From an uncultured Peptostreptococcaceae bacterium (lineage in GTDB: Bacteria > Bacillota > Clostridia > Peptostreptococcales > Anaerovoracaceae): a DNA stretch of 32,257 nt. The notes below the pieces were generated by a model. The model worked only from the letters and a program-made list of their open reading frames with translations. It made no database searches and was not told the origin of the DNA. The DNA lies in NCBI GenBank assembly GCA_910588185.1, contig CAJUQR010000003.1, positions 1 through 32,257 of the forward strand. The letters are read 5' to 3'. The position numbers and the translations under genes were made by a program. This document shows, piece by piece, positions 16,046-24,344 of this stretch (the first letter of the stretch is position 1; each line of letters begins with the position of its first letter).

Positions 16046-17326
16046 TTATTTTTTAGGAGGCTGATTTGAGATTAAGTCGACAAAGTCCTCAAAATCATCA
16101 AAACCGCTGTTTATGAAGTCAAACAGCACAGGTTCCTTGAATTCATATTTTGATACCGGAACTACATGATCAGCCATATATGAATCTTGCAGATCGGATT
16201 CAAGGGTTTTTATGCCTTCAATACTATACGATGCCAGTATTAACTGATTGTCTTCTATTAGATAATAAATGCCAAGGACATCATCGTTTAACATGAACGT
16301 TTTTTTCTTCACATGATCGTTGTGAGGAGAAAAAATCATAAAGAGTTTTCCTCCTTCGTGATCTGTGACCATAGACTTTGCAGTAAGAGCGGTTGTCTCT
16401 TGTGTGAACTCAGGAGCATAAGGAACTATATCCGTAACTGTTATGTATTCGCTTCTTCTGGTTATCATGGAGGCTTCGGCCTCTGACAGACGAAATATGG
16501 AAACTTTTTCGTATTTGACTACTTTCAGGTGTTCAAGTGTGATGTTGGTTATTACTAAAAAATACTTTCCGTCATATTCTATAAGCGATTCACACATGTA
16601 AGATTTATTTGTACTGAATGTTTCAAAAAAGCTATCCTCATCTGTTTGGTGATAGTTGGTATTAGCTCCACTTACGGCATCTTGAAATTCTTCTATGACG
16701 TTTTTTAATAGTGAAGCTGCCTTATGTTCAGGAAACAAGTTGGTTCTGACATATCCTTTTGTAAGGAATTTTGCAGCGTCGAAGTCTCTGCCAAAGCATC
16801 TCATAAGAAAATAATTTATAATCTGATAAGGGGAATCTAAGGTAGGACACTGTTTACACATCAGCAAATATTTTTCTGAATCTGTGAGATTTACCTTAGG
16901 TGAAAGCATGAAACTGTATTCTTCGTAGTTTGGAGGCAATGGGATATTGTTTTTAGTGTTAAAGTCCACATAATTTTGGAGAATATATTTAGCTTCGTCC
17001 TCCGTAATGCTGATTTGACTTCCTCCGAGACCACCTGACATGGAATTTTCTGATTTTATTACCTTTTGATAATCTTCAGGGCTGTTGCTGCCAAGTATGC
17101 TTGAATACGTTTCAAAACCGTCCTCTTCTGCATCAAAGTAAAAGAACTGATAAAAATCAGTCATCTTGGAATTTTGCGGCAGATACCAGTGAACTGACAT
17201 TGTTACGACGCCCATAAGTCTCGTGTCAGTGATTGCAGCACCTACAAATTCTTTGTCACTGTCAAAAGCTGTTTCTGCTAAGCCGCCTTTTATTAAACTG
17301 AAAACATGTTTACTATTTGTTGACAA
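16046..17326 (-). CDS. Conserved hypothetical protein, 426 aa
   Basis: Starts at TTG 17326, chosen because GAGGT lies 8 nt upstream on this strand; an ATG does not fit. No signal peptide and no membrane segment. Composition is acidic, mixed alpha/beta, with a repeated pattern of 'YFLVITNITLE' and 'LILASYSIEG' beta strands in the C-terminal half. I recognise no domain or active-site motif. It ends at a bidirectional terminator and faces the DUF4282-like gene; divergently oriented to metK. Function unknown. Confidence 0.8.
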   Translation of the reverse strand: MSTNSKHVFSLIKGGLAETAFDSDKEFVGAAITDTRLMGVVTMSVHWYLPQNSKMTDFYQFFYFDAEEDGFETYSSILGSNSPEDYQKVIKSENSMSGGLGGSQISITEDEAKYILQNYVDFNTKNNIPLPPNYEEYSFMLSPKVNLTDSEKYLLMCKQCPTLDSPYQIINYFLMRCFGRDFDAAKFLTKGYVRTNLFPEHKAASLLKNVIEEFQDAVSGANTNYHQTDEDSFFETFSTNKSYMCESLIEYDGKYFLVITNITLEHLKVVKYEKVSIFRLSEAEASMITRRSEYITVTDIVPYAPEFTQETTALTAKSMVTDHEGGKLFMIFSPHNDHVKKKTFMLNDDVLGIYYLIEDNQLILASYSIEGIKTLESDLQDSYMADHVVPVSKYEFKEPVLFDFINSGFDDFEDFVDLISNQPPKK

Positions 17327-17409
17327 ATCAAATACCTCATTTTAAATATATATAATTTAAGTATACCTTATTTCACATAAAAAACAATAAATTATTATTT
17401 TGTTTGTGG

Positions 17410-17436
17410 TTGACTTTAATATAGAAAGGGTATAAT
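17410..17436 (+). promoter_or_regulatory. metK leader promoter
   Basis: TTGACT (17410-17415) and TATAAT (17431-17436) are 15 bp apart, 40 nt before the SAM aptamer. The spacing is short, so the -35 choice is uncertain, but the -10 is perfect. Confidence 0.55.
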
Positions 17437-17475
17437 ATCATTGAGTAAGAAAAGATTCTTCTTATAAAATTAATA

Positions 17476-17586
17476 TCCTTATTAAGAGTGGCTGAGGGAA
17501 TAGGCCCGAAGAAGCCCGGCAACCTAGGTGCATAGAGCATAAAAGGTGCTAAATCCTACAGAATTATCAGTTCTGAAAGATGAGGA
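17476..17586 (+). ncRNA. SAM-I (S-box) riboswitch aptamer
   Basis: The region contains the conserved S-box core: 'AAGAGTGGCTGAGGGA', 'GGCCCGAAGAAGCCCGGCAACC' as a discontinuous set of conserved blocks, 'AAGGTGCTAAATCC' and 'CTGAAAGATGAGG'. P1 pairs TCCTTATT (17476-17483) with GATGAGGA (17579-17586), using G-U pairs. SAM binding favours the terminator at 17605 and shuts off metK. Known class, strong match. Confidence 0.95.
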
Positions 17587-17604
17587 AAAAACTTATAAAT
17601 TTTC

Positions 17605-17634
17605 AGCCTCTCTTTTGGAAAAGAGAGGCTTTTT
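17605..17634 (+). terminator. Riboswitch expression-platform terminator
   Basis: AGCCTCTCTT (17605-17614) pairs with AAGAGAGGCT (17621-17630), then a run of T. It lies 58 nt upstream of metK and controls read-through. Confidence 0.9.
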
Positions 17635-17692
17635 AAGCGCAAAAATAGTTGCAAGATAAGGATTAAGAGATGTAATAAAGGAGGAAAAGAAG

Positions 17693-18877
17693 ATGAAAAG
17701 ACTTTTTACGTCGGAATCTGTTACAGAAGGGCATCCTGATAAAGTCTGCGACCAGATTTCGGATGCGATTTTAGACGCAATATTTGAAAAAGATCCGTAT
17801 GGACGTGTAGCGGCAGAAACTACTACGACTACTGGATATGCCATGGTAATGGGTGAAATCAGTACCAGCTGCTATGTGGATATTCCAAAGATAGTCAGAA
17901 AAGTAATTCTGGATATAGGATATGACAGAAGTGACTATGGTTTTGATGGCAATACTTGTGCCGTACTGTCTGCTATTGATGAACAGTCCGGTGATATTGC
18001 GATGGGTGTTGACAAGGCTCTTGAATATAAAGAGGGTACTTTAGATGATCAGATAGATACTATTGGTGCAGGAGACCAGGGTATAATGTTTGGTTTTGCA
18101 TGTAATGAGACTCCTGAGCTGATGCCTATGCCTATTGCTCTTGCACATAAGCTGGCTAAAAGACTTACCGATGTAAGAAAAGACGGAACGCTCAGATATC
18201 TAAGACCTGATGGAAAAACCCAGGTAACTGTTGAATACGATGGCAATAAGGTTAAAAGAATTGATACAGTACTGATTTCTACTCAGCATGATCCAGACGT
18301 TACGCAAGAACAGATAAAGAAAGATCTAATTGAACTTGTTGTAAAGCCTATTATTCCGGCAGAACTTTTAGATGCTGATACAAAATATTATGTAAATCCT
18401 ACAGGAAGATTTGTAATCGGCGGACCTCACGGAGATTCCGGACTGACCGGCAGAAAAATTATCGTTGATACTTATGGAGGATATGCTCGTCATGGCGGCG
18501 GTGCATTTTCAGGAAAAGACCCTACAAAAGTTGATAGAAGTGCAACTTATGCAGCAAGATATGCTGCGAAAAATGTAGTCGCCGCAGGACTTGCTGATAA
18601 GTGCGAAATTCAGTTGGCTTATGCTATAGGCGTTGCAAAACCTGTATCCGTATTAGTTGATACTTTTGGAACAGGAAAGATAGATGATGAAAAGATTGCA
18701 GAGCTTGTTGAAGCTAATTTTGATTTGAGACCGGCGGCTATAATAAGAGACCTTGATTTGAGAAGACCTATTTACAGACAAGTGGCGGCTTATGGTCATT
18801 TTGGAAGAACTGATATAGATTTGCCTTGGGAGCATACGGATAAGGCAGAGACTTTGAAACAACAAGCAGGGCTTTAA
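17693..18877 (+). CDS. metK: S-adenosylmethionine synthetase
   Basis: A 394-aa protein of full family length. GGAGG lies upstream of ATG 17693. Family signatures are seen: 'GHPDKVCDQISD' near the N-terminus (residues 14-25), 'GAGDQGIMFG' in the middle, and 'GGGAFSGKDPTKVDRS' (ATP/methionine-binding loop) in the last third. It makes SAM from methionine and ATP. It is regulated by the SAM-I riboswitch directly upstream and is followed by an intrinsic terminator, so it is monocistronic. Confidence 0.98.
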   Translation: MKRLFTSESVTEGHPDKVCDQISDAILDAIFEKDPYGRVAAETTTTTGYAMVMGEISTSCYVDIPKIVRKVILDIGYDRSDYGFDGNTCAVLSAIDEQSGDIAMGVDKALEYKEGTLDDQIDTIGAGDQGIMFGFACNETPELMPMPIALAHKLAKRLTDVRKDGTLRYLRPDGKTQVTVEYDGNKVKRIDTVLISTQHDPDVTQEQIKKDLIELVVKPIIPAELLDADTKYYVNPTGRFVIGGPHGDSGLTGRKIIVDTYGGYARHGGGAFSGKDPTKVDRSATYAARYAAKNVVAAGLADKCEIQLAYAIGVAKPVSVLVDTFGTGKIDDEKIAELVEANFDLRPAAIIRDLDLRRPIYRQVAAYGHFGRTDIDLPWEHTDKAETLKQQAGL

Positions 18878-18922
18878 TAATTAATGTATTTAGACTTGCA
18901 GTAAATATCAAAAAAACACGAA

Positions 18923-18955
18923 AACAGGTGCACGTTTGGCACCTGTTTTTCTTTT
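18923..18955 (+). terminator. Intrinsic terminator after metK
   Basis: AACAGGTGC (18923-18931) pairs with GCACCTGTT (18939-18947), then TTTCTTTT. Confidence 0.95.
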
Positions 18956-19034
18956 AAAATGGTGTATAGTTAAGGAAATAAAAATGCGCTGCCTGTTTTT
19001 ACCAAAAAAATGTTAAATAAAAAACAAACTTTCG

Positions 19035-19061
19035 TTGACATATATCACGGGGGGGTATACT
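19035..19061 (+). promoter_or_regulatory. Promoter with a G7 tract in a 15-bp spacer
   Basis: TTGACA (19035-19040) and TATACT (19056-19061) with a 15-bp spacer that ends in seven consecutive G (19049-19055). A spacer of 17 would be optimal, so G-tract length changes could alter promoter strength. The right half (GGGGGTATAC) also resembles a CsoR-type metal-repressor operator half-site. Both readings are inference. Confidence 0.5.
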
Positions 19062-19155
19062 TAAAGTAATAGTTATCCCACAAGTTAATATCAGAAGAGG
19101 CAGACGGATTTTGAGTAATCAGGTATAGTTCTTTTTTAGAGTAAAGGAGAAAATT

Positions 19156-21714
19156 ATGAAAAAGAACAAAAAGCTACTATGTATCGTACTTTGCTTTACT
19201 ATGATAATAAGCGGATTTAGCTTTGCATTTGCTGAAGCCGGTGATAATGAAGCAATTACGTACATGCAGGAAACAGTCGAAAAGCTAGGCGACCGTATTG
19301 ACGGGGAGGACATGTTCGACTACCTTTCATACGTTTATCTGGGCTGGCGTACAACCGGCGGCAGATGGCAGAATCAGGTCATAGATACTTTCATATATGA
19401 TCAACTAGTAAAGGCAGGCTATAAAGATGCGGGCTCAGGTGAAACTGCCTCAACAGGCAAAAGCGCCAATGACAAGAGCAGCGCTACGGACAATGATTAT
19501 GCATGGGTAACTTATTTCAACGACATCAGTTCACTTACTTGGGATCCTGAATACGCCAAGCTTGAAGTGACAGTTGAGGAAGATTTTGAAGGAAAAGCAG
19601 ACTTGATAAAGAGAATAAATGTTGAGTCAGCAGCATTTAATCCTGTGACAGATACTTACCTTGAACATTATGGTGTAAGCAGTATTGACGATATGTGGAA
19701 TTGGATTAAGCAAAAAGATGCAAATGGTAATCGCATAAATGTATTAAACGGTAAAGAGGCAGAACTTAACAAGAGGGTTCATCTTGCATGGAATAGCTGT
19801 TTTACAGATGCGGCAGGAGTTAAACCGGCAGATGCGACAGGTGTGACAGGTGAGGCTGTATATATAGGAACGACCAACGGAACAACTTGCAGTGAAGGAT
19901 ATACCCTTGATCAGCTTGCAGGTAAAGTATTACTTTCCGATTCATCATTAAGTGCTACATTTAATTTGGCAGAGAAAGCAGATGCTGTTGCTGTAATGTC
20001 AAAGTCAAGCCTTAGTGCAGTTAATGTACCTAAAGATGAAAATGGTAAAATTATAGCGCCTTTTGATGTATCGGCAAGATATGCTTCTGGTGCTTCACTT
20101 GCAAAGACAAGTGCAAGGACAACAGCAGGCAAGCCTATAGTTGAATGGCAATTCTCAAATGATCAATACGATGCTATGAAAGAATTGCTGACTAAAGCAA
20201 GCAAACCTGTAGTAGTTAAAAATGTAAGTATCGGAAAAACATATGCTATGAATAGCAAACCTGATGGTGGCAAAGGTCAGGCTATAGCGTTAGCAGAAAT
20301 TAAAGGTTCAACCAAACCGGACGAGAGAGTTTTCTTATGTGCTCACGTTCAGGAACCTAGTTCTAACGACAATGCTACAGGTGTAGCAACTTTGCTTGGC
20401 ATGGCCACAGAAATGAAAAAAATGATAGATGACGGTACTTTGGAAAGACCTGAAAGAACTGTCACATTTATGTGGGGCGATGAAATGCAGATGGCTACAT
20501 GCTATATGAACAGCCATGCTGCAGAAAAAGATAAGATAGTTGCAGTACTTGACCTGGATATGACAGGAGAAAATCCTGAAAAGACAGGCGGAGTTATGAG
20601 AATAGAAAAGACTCCTGATCCATCAGCAGTATACAATTATACTCTTGACACTCTTCCTTGGGAAGATGGAAGGAAGTATGATGATACTTTTAAAGATACA
20701 AGCGGAGAATTTGTTAGACTTCCTGATTCTCATACTTTGTGGGGAGCAGGGTCTATAAAAGGTATGTTCCAGGAGGGATTTTATCTCAATGATTTATATA
20801 TGTATGCTACTCAAAATGTAATTGCTCACCATGACAGTACATTCCAAGTAGATGTTTGCCCTTATGAAGGCGGAAGTGACCATTCAAGATTCCTGGCACA
20901 GAATATTCCGGCATTATTGACATGGCATTTCTCAGATTACACTTATCATACTTCGGTGGATACTTTAGCCATGTCCAGCGCTAGAGAGATGGAAAACGTA
21001 GGTATAACTTCTCTAAGCGCTGCGCTTGTTATGGCAAACACTACAGATAAGAACGAAGCTTTAGCTGAGGAAATGCTTAACGAGGTTCAGAAGGCTGCGC
21101 TTGTAAGATTCGATAAAGAACAGCAGAATACTTTGAATCATCAGATTTATGCCAAAGCAAACGGCGGCGATTATGAAGCAGCCTTAAATAATGAAAAAGA
21201 AGTTTTGGGCGCATGGCATGATTGGTATCAGGAAGCTTTGCTTTCAGTGGAAAAGAGTTTACTTGATAGCCCTTCATCAGAATATAAAGCGCTTCGCAAT
21301 AAGTATCAACTTGAGCTTGAACTCAGACATGATCAGGCTGTTAAGTTTGCTGAAGAGATGATAAAGGAAACGCCGGCGCATACTGATGTAGTTAAAGTTG
21401 ATGCCAAAGAGGCAACTGCAAATGCAGACGGTAATATTGAATATTGGTATTGCAAATACTGCGGCAAGTACTATGCTGATGAGGCATGCACCGATGAAAT
21501 TACTCTTGCCGACACAGTCGTAAAATTTGTTCCGGAAGATGATAACAATCAGGGGACTGTAAAGGATCCGAATAAGGATACAGTTGTTAAAATCGATGGT
21601 GAAAAGAATGATACTCCTAAAACGGGAGACGAAAGCAATATGATGTTATTCTTGACATTACTTGGCTTATCAGCGGTAGCGGCAGGAGTATCCATGAAAA
21701 AAAGAAAAAACTAG
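19156..21714 (+). CDS. Cell-wall-anchored M28-family peptidase
   Basis: An 852-aa exported protein. ATG 19156 follows AAAGGAG. Signal peptide at 1-27 (AFA-E cut). The M28 zinc-peptidase region runs from about 385 to 620: H397, D405 in 'SSNDNATG', the 'WGDEMQM' acidic pair, D in 'DLDMTG', and the late 'SDHSRFLAQNIPALLTWHF'. A PA-like insert is likely at 215-345. Residues about 740-790 show a 'VVKVDAKEATANADGN' and 'CKYCGKYYADEACT' repeat typical of Firmicutes surface proteins. The C-terminus is TPKTGDES, a hydrophobic helix and KKRK, a sortase signal in which the usual Leu is Thr. Substrate unknown; likely secreted aminopeptidase. Confidence 0.88.
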   Translation: MKKNKKLLCIVLCFTMIISGFSFAFAEAGDNEAITYMQETVEKLGDRIDGEDMFDYLSYVYLGWRTTGGRWQNQVIDTFIYDQLVKAGYKDAGSGETASTGKSANDKSSATDNDYAWVTYFNDISSLTWDPEYAKLEVTVEEDFEGKADLIKRINVESAAFNPVTDTYLEHYGVSSIDDMWNWIKQKDANGNRINVLNGKEAELNKRVHLAWNSCFTDAAGVKPADATGVTGEAVYIGTTNGTTCSEGYTLDQLAGKVLLSDSSLSATFNLAEKADAVAVMSKSSLSAVNVPKDENGKIIAPFDVSARYASGASLAKTSARTTAGKPIVEWQFSNDQYDAMKELLTKASKPVVVKNVSIGKTYAMNSKPDGGKGQAIALAEIKGSTKPDERVFLCAHVQEPSSNDNATGVATLLGMATEMKKMIDDGTLERPERTVTFMWGDEMQMATCYMNSHAAEKDKIVAVLDLDMTGENPEKTGGVMRIEKTPDPSAVYNYTLDTLPWEDGRKYDDTFKDTSGEFVRLPDSHTLWGAGSIKGMFQEGFYLNDLYMYATQNVIAHHDSTFQVDVCPYEGGSDHSRFLAQNIPALLTWHFSDYTYHTSVDTLAMSSAREMENVGITSLSAALVMANTTDKNEALAEEMLNEVQKAALVRFDKEQQNTLNHQIYAKANGGDYEAALNNEKEVLGAWHDWYQEALLSVEKSLLDSPSSEYKALRNKYQLELELRHDQAVKFAEEMIKETPAHTDVVKVDAKEATANADGNIEYWYCKYCGKYYADEACTDEITLADTVVKFVPEDDNNQGTVKDPNKDTVVKIDGEKNDTPKTGDESNMMLFLTLLGLSAVAAGVSMKKRKN

Positions 21715-21750
21715 TAGGCTAGTTTAATTGAAAGATGTGGATATTATAAA

Positions 21751-21782
21751 AAGGCGGTGCTTTTAAGCACCGCCTTTGCTTG
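21751..21782 (+). terminator. Terminator after the anchored peptidase
   Basis: AAGGCGGTGCTT (21751-21762) is the exact reverse complement of 21765-21776. The T run is weak (TTTG). Confidence 0.8.
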
Positions 21783-21817
21783 TACTAATATATATGTTCT
21801 TTTTAGATTTTTTAAGG

Positions 21818-22023
21818 TTTTCTCACTAAGTTTTAAAAATCATGCTTCTTCAGAGAATTTTTCTGATTTTATTCTCTTAAAAAACGATTTTTTGAATTTT
21901 TGAGAGAAAATGCATATAAAGTCACTTAATTTTTCTCTTAAATATCATGTTTTTATTAAATTTAAGAGAAAATGGTTTCAACTTTCTCCTAAATCATAGT
22001 GTTTTTTAGATTCCGTGAGAAAA
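21818..22023. repeat. Four-unit tandem imperfect hairpin array
   Basis: TTCTC-type boxes begin at 21818, 21872, 21931 and 21983, each followed 30-35 nt later by a GAGAA box (21853, 21902, 21966, 22017). Unit 3 has a perfect 13-bp arm pair (21931-21943 and 21960-21972). Unit spacing is 54, 59 and 52 bp. It is AT-rich and lacks spacer diversity typical of CRISPR. Purpose unknown. Confidence 0.6.
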
Positions 22024-22069
22024 GGTAAATATTGTATTTAATTATAGTTTTTAAAACCACTTTTTCTGA

Positions 22070-22246
22070 CTATTTTTTCAGAGCTTGTTTAAAGTACAAG
22101 AGACTTAAAACTAATCCCAAAACAATTCCTATAATAGTTGCAATCGAAAAATTTTTGCTCGGATTGATCATGCCAAAAGCAAAACAAGATATAGCAAGTA
22201 TTAAAAATACTATGGCTCTCATTATATTCTTTGATCTATCAGCCAT
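22070..22246 (-). CDS. 58-aa two-helix membrane protein downstream of deoC
   Basis: ATG 22246 starts 1 nt after the deoC stop; GGAGG lies 8 nt upstream inside the end of deoC. The 58-aa product begins MADRSKNIMRAIVFLILAIS and has two hydrophobic helices (about 9-26 and 34-52) joined by a polar NPSKN turn, ending in KQALKK. No family recognised. Location strongly suggests translation coupled to deoC. Small membrane proteins of this type are often missed by gene callers. Confidence 0.7.
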   Translation of the reverse strand: MADRSKNIMRAIVFLILAISCFAFGMINPSKNFSIATIIGIVLGLVLSLLYFKQALKK

Positions 22247-22247
22247 G

Positions 22248-22916
22248 TTATTTGTCCTCCGACTCCATTATTTTAACAGAAGCACTGGCGCCAATTCTGT
22301 CAGCTCCGGCTTTTATCATTTCTATTGTAGTTTTGTAATCCCTGATACCTCCGCTGGCTTTAACTTTAAGTTTGTCACCTACAGTAGCTTTCATAAGTGC
22401 AATATCTTCTTTTGTAGCACCTGCGATGCTGAATCCGGTTGAGGTTTTTACAAAAGCAGCATTTGCCTCCTCCGAGAGCTGGCATGCTTTAACCTTTTCC
22501 CCATCTGTTAACAGACAAGTTTCGATTATAACTTTGACGATTGCGTCATATTTTGATGCAGAATCTACGACAGCTTTAATGTCCTTTAAAACGTAATTAT
22601 AATCTTTAGCCTTGAGAGCGCCTACATTTATGACCATGTCAATTTCTGAGGCTCCTGCTTTGCAGGCATCTTCAGTTTCAAATGCTTTTGTAGCGGTGGT
22701 ACATGCGCCCAAAGGAAATCCTACGACTGCGGCTATCTTTACTTCAGAGTTTTTTAGAAGCTTCGCGCAAAGAGCCACATTGCAGGAGTTTACGCATACA
22801 GAGTAGAATTCATACTCTAGAGCCTCCCTGCAAAGCTCTTCAATTTGAGAAGTAAGAGCATCAGCTTTTAGTATTGTATGATCAAAATATTTATTTAATG
22901 GTTTAGTTAAATTCAT
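22248..22916 (-). CDS. deoC: Deoxyribose-phosphate aldolase
   Basis: A 222-aa class I aldolase. The start chosen is ATG 22916 with GGAGGTG upstream; an ATG two codons earlier is less well placed. Family signatures are 'DHTILKADA' near the N-terminus, 'VGFPLGACTTATKAFE', and 'VKTSTGF', which contains the Schiff-base lysine, followed by 'KASGGIRD'. It splits 2-deoxyribose-5-phosphate into glyceraldehyde-3-phosphate and acetaldehyde in nucleoside salvage. It precedes the 58-aa membrane protein on the same strand. Confidence 0.97.
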   Translation of the reverse strand: MNLTKPLNKYFDHTILKADALTSQIEELCREALEYEFYSVCVNSCNVALCAKLLKNSEVKIAAVVGFPLGACTTATKAFETEDACKAGASEIDMVINVGALKAKDYNYVLKDIKAVVDSASKYDAIVKVIIETCLLTDGEKVKACQLSEEANAAFVKTSTGFSIAGATKEDIALMKATVGDKLKVKASGGIRDYKTTIEMIKAGADRIGASASVKIMESEDK

Positions 22917-23314
22917 AAACACACCTCCAATAAAATTATTTTAACATAAATTGTGGTATATTAGTACTGTTAAATATATATTGAACGAAAGTAAATATTT
23001 TGCTCAGACTCAGAAAAACATGTACAAATCAGGAAATTTGCAGGGTTAATTCTTACGCAATTTTCTAAAATATGTACTATATGAAGCATATAATAAAGGA
23101 GAAAGACGATTTTATCGAATTTACTAACCTGTAAACTTAACGAAAAATCAAAATTTTTCGGAGCCTTGCCCTGGGTACTGCCATAAAAAAGGCAATTCTT
23201 CGGTATTTTGATTACTTTTAAGCTGAGAGGCGGCACGTCACCTCCTGGCATTTTATATTGCAACTTAGAGGGTTTTTGCATATAATAATAAAATAAGTAT
23301 TTATTGAGGTATGT
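22917..23314. other. Intergenic stretch with dispersed repeat copy A
   Basis: No gene is supported. A repeat copy covers about 22992-23220 on the minus strand. The remaining 95 bp on the right hold a GAGGT site used by the next gene at 23315. Confidence 0.7.
22992..23220 (-). repeat. Dispersed intergenic repeat, copy A
   Basis: Read on the minus strand this segment aligns along its length with 29223-29452 (plus). Shared blocks include 'CGAAGAATTG', 'ATTCGATAAAATCG', 'AGAATTAACCCTG' and 'AAATTTCCTGATTTG'. Identity is roughly three quarters by eye. The inverted terminal parts present in copy B are more degenerate here. Confidence 0.8.
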
Positions 23315-23815
23315 ATGGAAATTTTAGAAAAGAAAATAAAATTTTTGAGCTGGTTCAGATGGATGGGATTAGGACCTGCTATTATAATATATTTGGCTGC
23401 ATACGGCGTTTTTAACAGATGGATTTGTTTAATTCTTTTTGCGGCTTTTTCGCTTGGATTTTATAATATCTGTAATTCTGAAAGAAAGAAAATTTTGTGC
23501 GACAATATAGTGGGCGATATACGCAAAGCTTTAAATAGAGTTGGACAAAATCATGCAGTGTTTGAGTTAAAGTCCATGAAGATAGGCATAGTGGTAAGAG
23601 TTTATCTTATAAGGGCAAGACAAAAGTCACCAGTTTGTAATAAGGCGGTAGTAGAAAGCATTTCTAACGGTTGGTACAGACCGTATATATGTGCTACGCA
23701 AATCGTAGATTTAGATAGTGAAAATGATATAAGAGAGGCTCAGGATGTCCTTAATGAAGATTTGCTCAAAGATATTCAGGAGAGAATCGCAAAAGAGAAA
23801 GGTAAGAGAGAATAA
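23315..23815 (+). CDS. Small membrane protein of unknown function
   Basis: A 166-aa protein. ATG 23315 with GAGGT 5 nt upstream; an overlapping ATG at 23311 is out of frame. Two transmembrane helices (about 15-34 and 37-55) and a cytoplasmic alpha/beta tail ending in a basic-acidic helix. No family recognised. Its stop TAA overlaps the next start (TAATG), so it is coupled to the DUF3842 gene. Confidence 0.75.
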   Translation: MEILEKKIKFLSWFRWMGLGPAIIIYLAAYGVFNRWICLILFAAFSLGFYNICNSERKKILCDNIVGDIRKALNRVGQNHAVFELKSMKIGIVVRVYLIRARQKSPVCNKAVVESISNGWYRPYICATQIVDLDSENDIREAQDVLNEDLLKDIQERIAKEKGKRE

Positions 23816-24228
23816 TGAAAGAAGTTCTTATAATAGATGGTCAGGGCGGTATGCTTGGCAAACAGATGGTTGAGGCCGTAAGAAAACTTATCCCTGATGC
23901 GCAGATTATAGCAGTAGGGACAAATGTAGCTGCTACAAACAGCATGTTAAAGGCTGGAGCTGATAATGGTGCCACAGGGGAAAATGCTGTTATAGTATGT
24001 GCAAGAACAGCTGATATAATAGTGGGTCCTGTTGGAATTGCCATAGCAGACTCTTTGCTTGGGGAAATTACTCCGGCAATGGCGGTAGCAGTTGGACAAA
24101 GTAATGCAAAAAAAGTCTTGATTCCTGTTAACAAATGTAATAATATAATAGTTGGTATTGGAGATAAGAAGACATCAGATCTTATCCAGGAAGCCATAGA
24201 GAAGATTGAAAACATCAGCAGAAGCTGA
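23815..24228 (+). CDS. DUF3842-family protein
   Basis: A 137-aa protein starting at ATG 23815 in a TAATG overlap with the upstream gene. It begins 'MKEVLIIDGQGGMLGKQ', with a GxGG nucleotide-binding-like loop, and contains 'LKAGADNGATGENAVIV', 'GPVGIAIADSLLGEITPAMA' and 'VLIPVNKCN', the recognised pattern of DUF3842 proteins of Clostridia. Function not established; a small Rossmann-like fold is likely. Confidence 0.88.
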   Translation: MKEVLIIDGQGGMLGKQMVEAVRKLIPDAQIIAVGTNVAATNSMLKAGADNGATGENAVIVCARTADIIVGPVGIAIADSLLGEITPAMAVAVGQSNAKKVLIPVNKCNNIIVGIGDKKTSDLIQEAIEKIENISRS

Positions 24229-24245
24229 TAGATTGATACCAGAAG

Positions 24246-24290
24246 GTACGAGTACTCCAGAAGGGGTTTACTTGTATCTTTTATTTTTTG
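24246..24290 (+). terminator. Terminator or attenuator before the ECF S-component gene
   Basis: GTACGAGTA (24246-24254) pairs with TACTTGTAT (24269-24277) through nine pairs including two G-U, followed by CTTTTATTTTTT. It lies 55 nt upstream of the ECF gene start and just after the DUF3842 stop, so it could end the upstream operon or regulate the next gene. Confidence 0.6.
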
Positions 24291-24300
24291 AAAAAATCAG

Positions 24301-24324
24301 ACAAAAGTTTTCGGCGACTTTTGT
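24301..24324 (+). promoter_or_regulatory. Hairpin next to the ribosome binding site
   Basis: ACAAAAGT (24301-24308) and ACTTTTGT (24317-24324) are a perfect 8-bp inverted repeat with an 8-nt loop. The GGAGG at 24331-24335 follows at once, so the hairpin may influence translation of the transporter gene. Confidence 0.5.
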
Positions 24325-24344
24325 TCATGTGGAGGTTAATACTT

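Larger units (their letters stand above)
21715..22069. other. Intergenic stretch between convergent genes
   Basis: No gene is seen. It holds the terminator at 21751-21782 and the four-unit hairpin array at 21818-22023. The rest is AT-rich with T-runs. Confidence 0.7.

Noticed and set aside
19072..19082. DnaA box near the peptidase promoter (TTATCCCACA)
   Set aside because: One extra base compared with TTATCCACA and no second box nearby.
21818..22023. CRISPR array
   Set aside because: Units are imperfect hairpins without constant repeat and unique spacer structure, and no cas gene is present.
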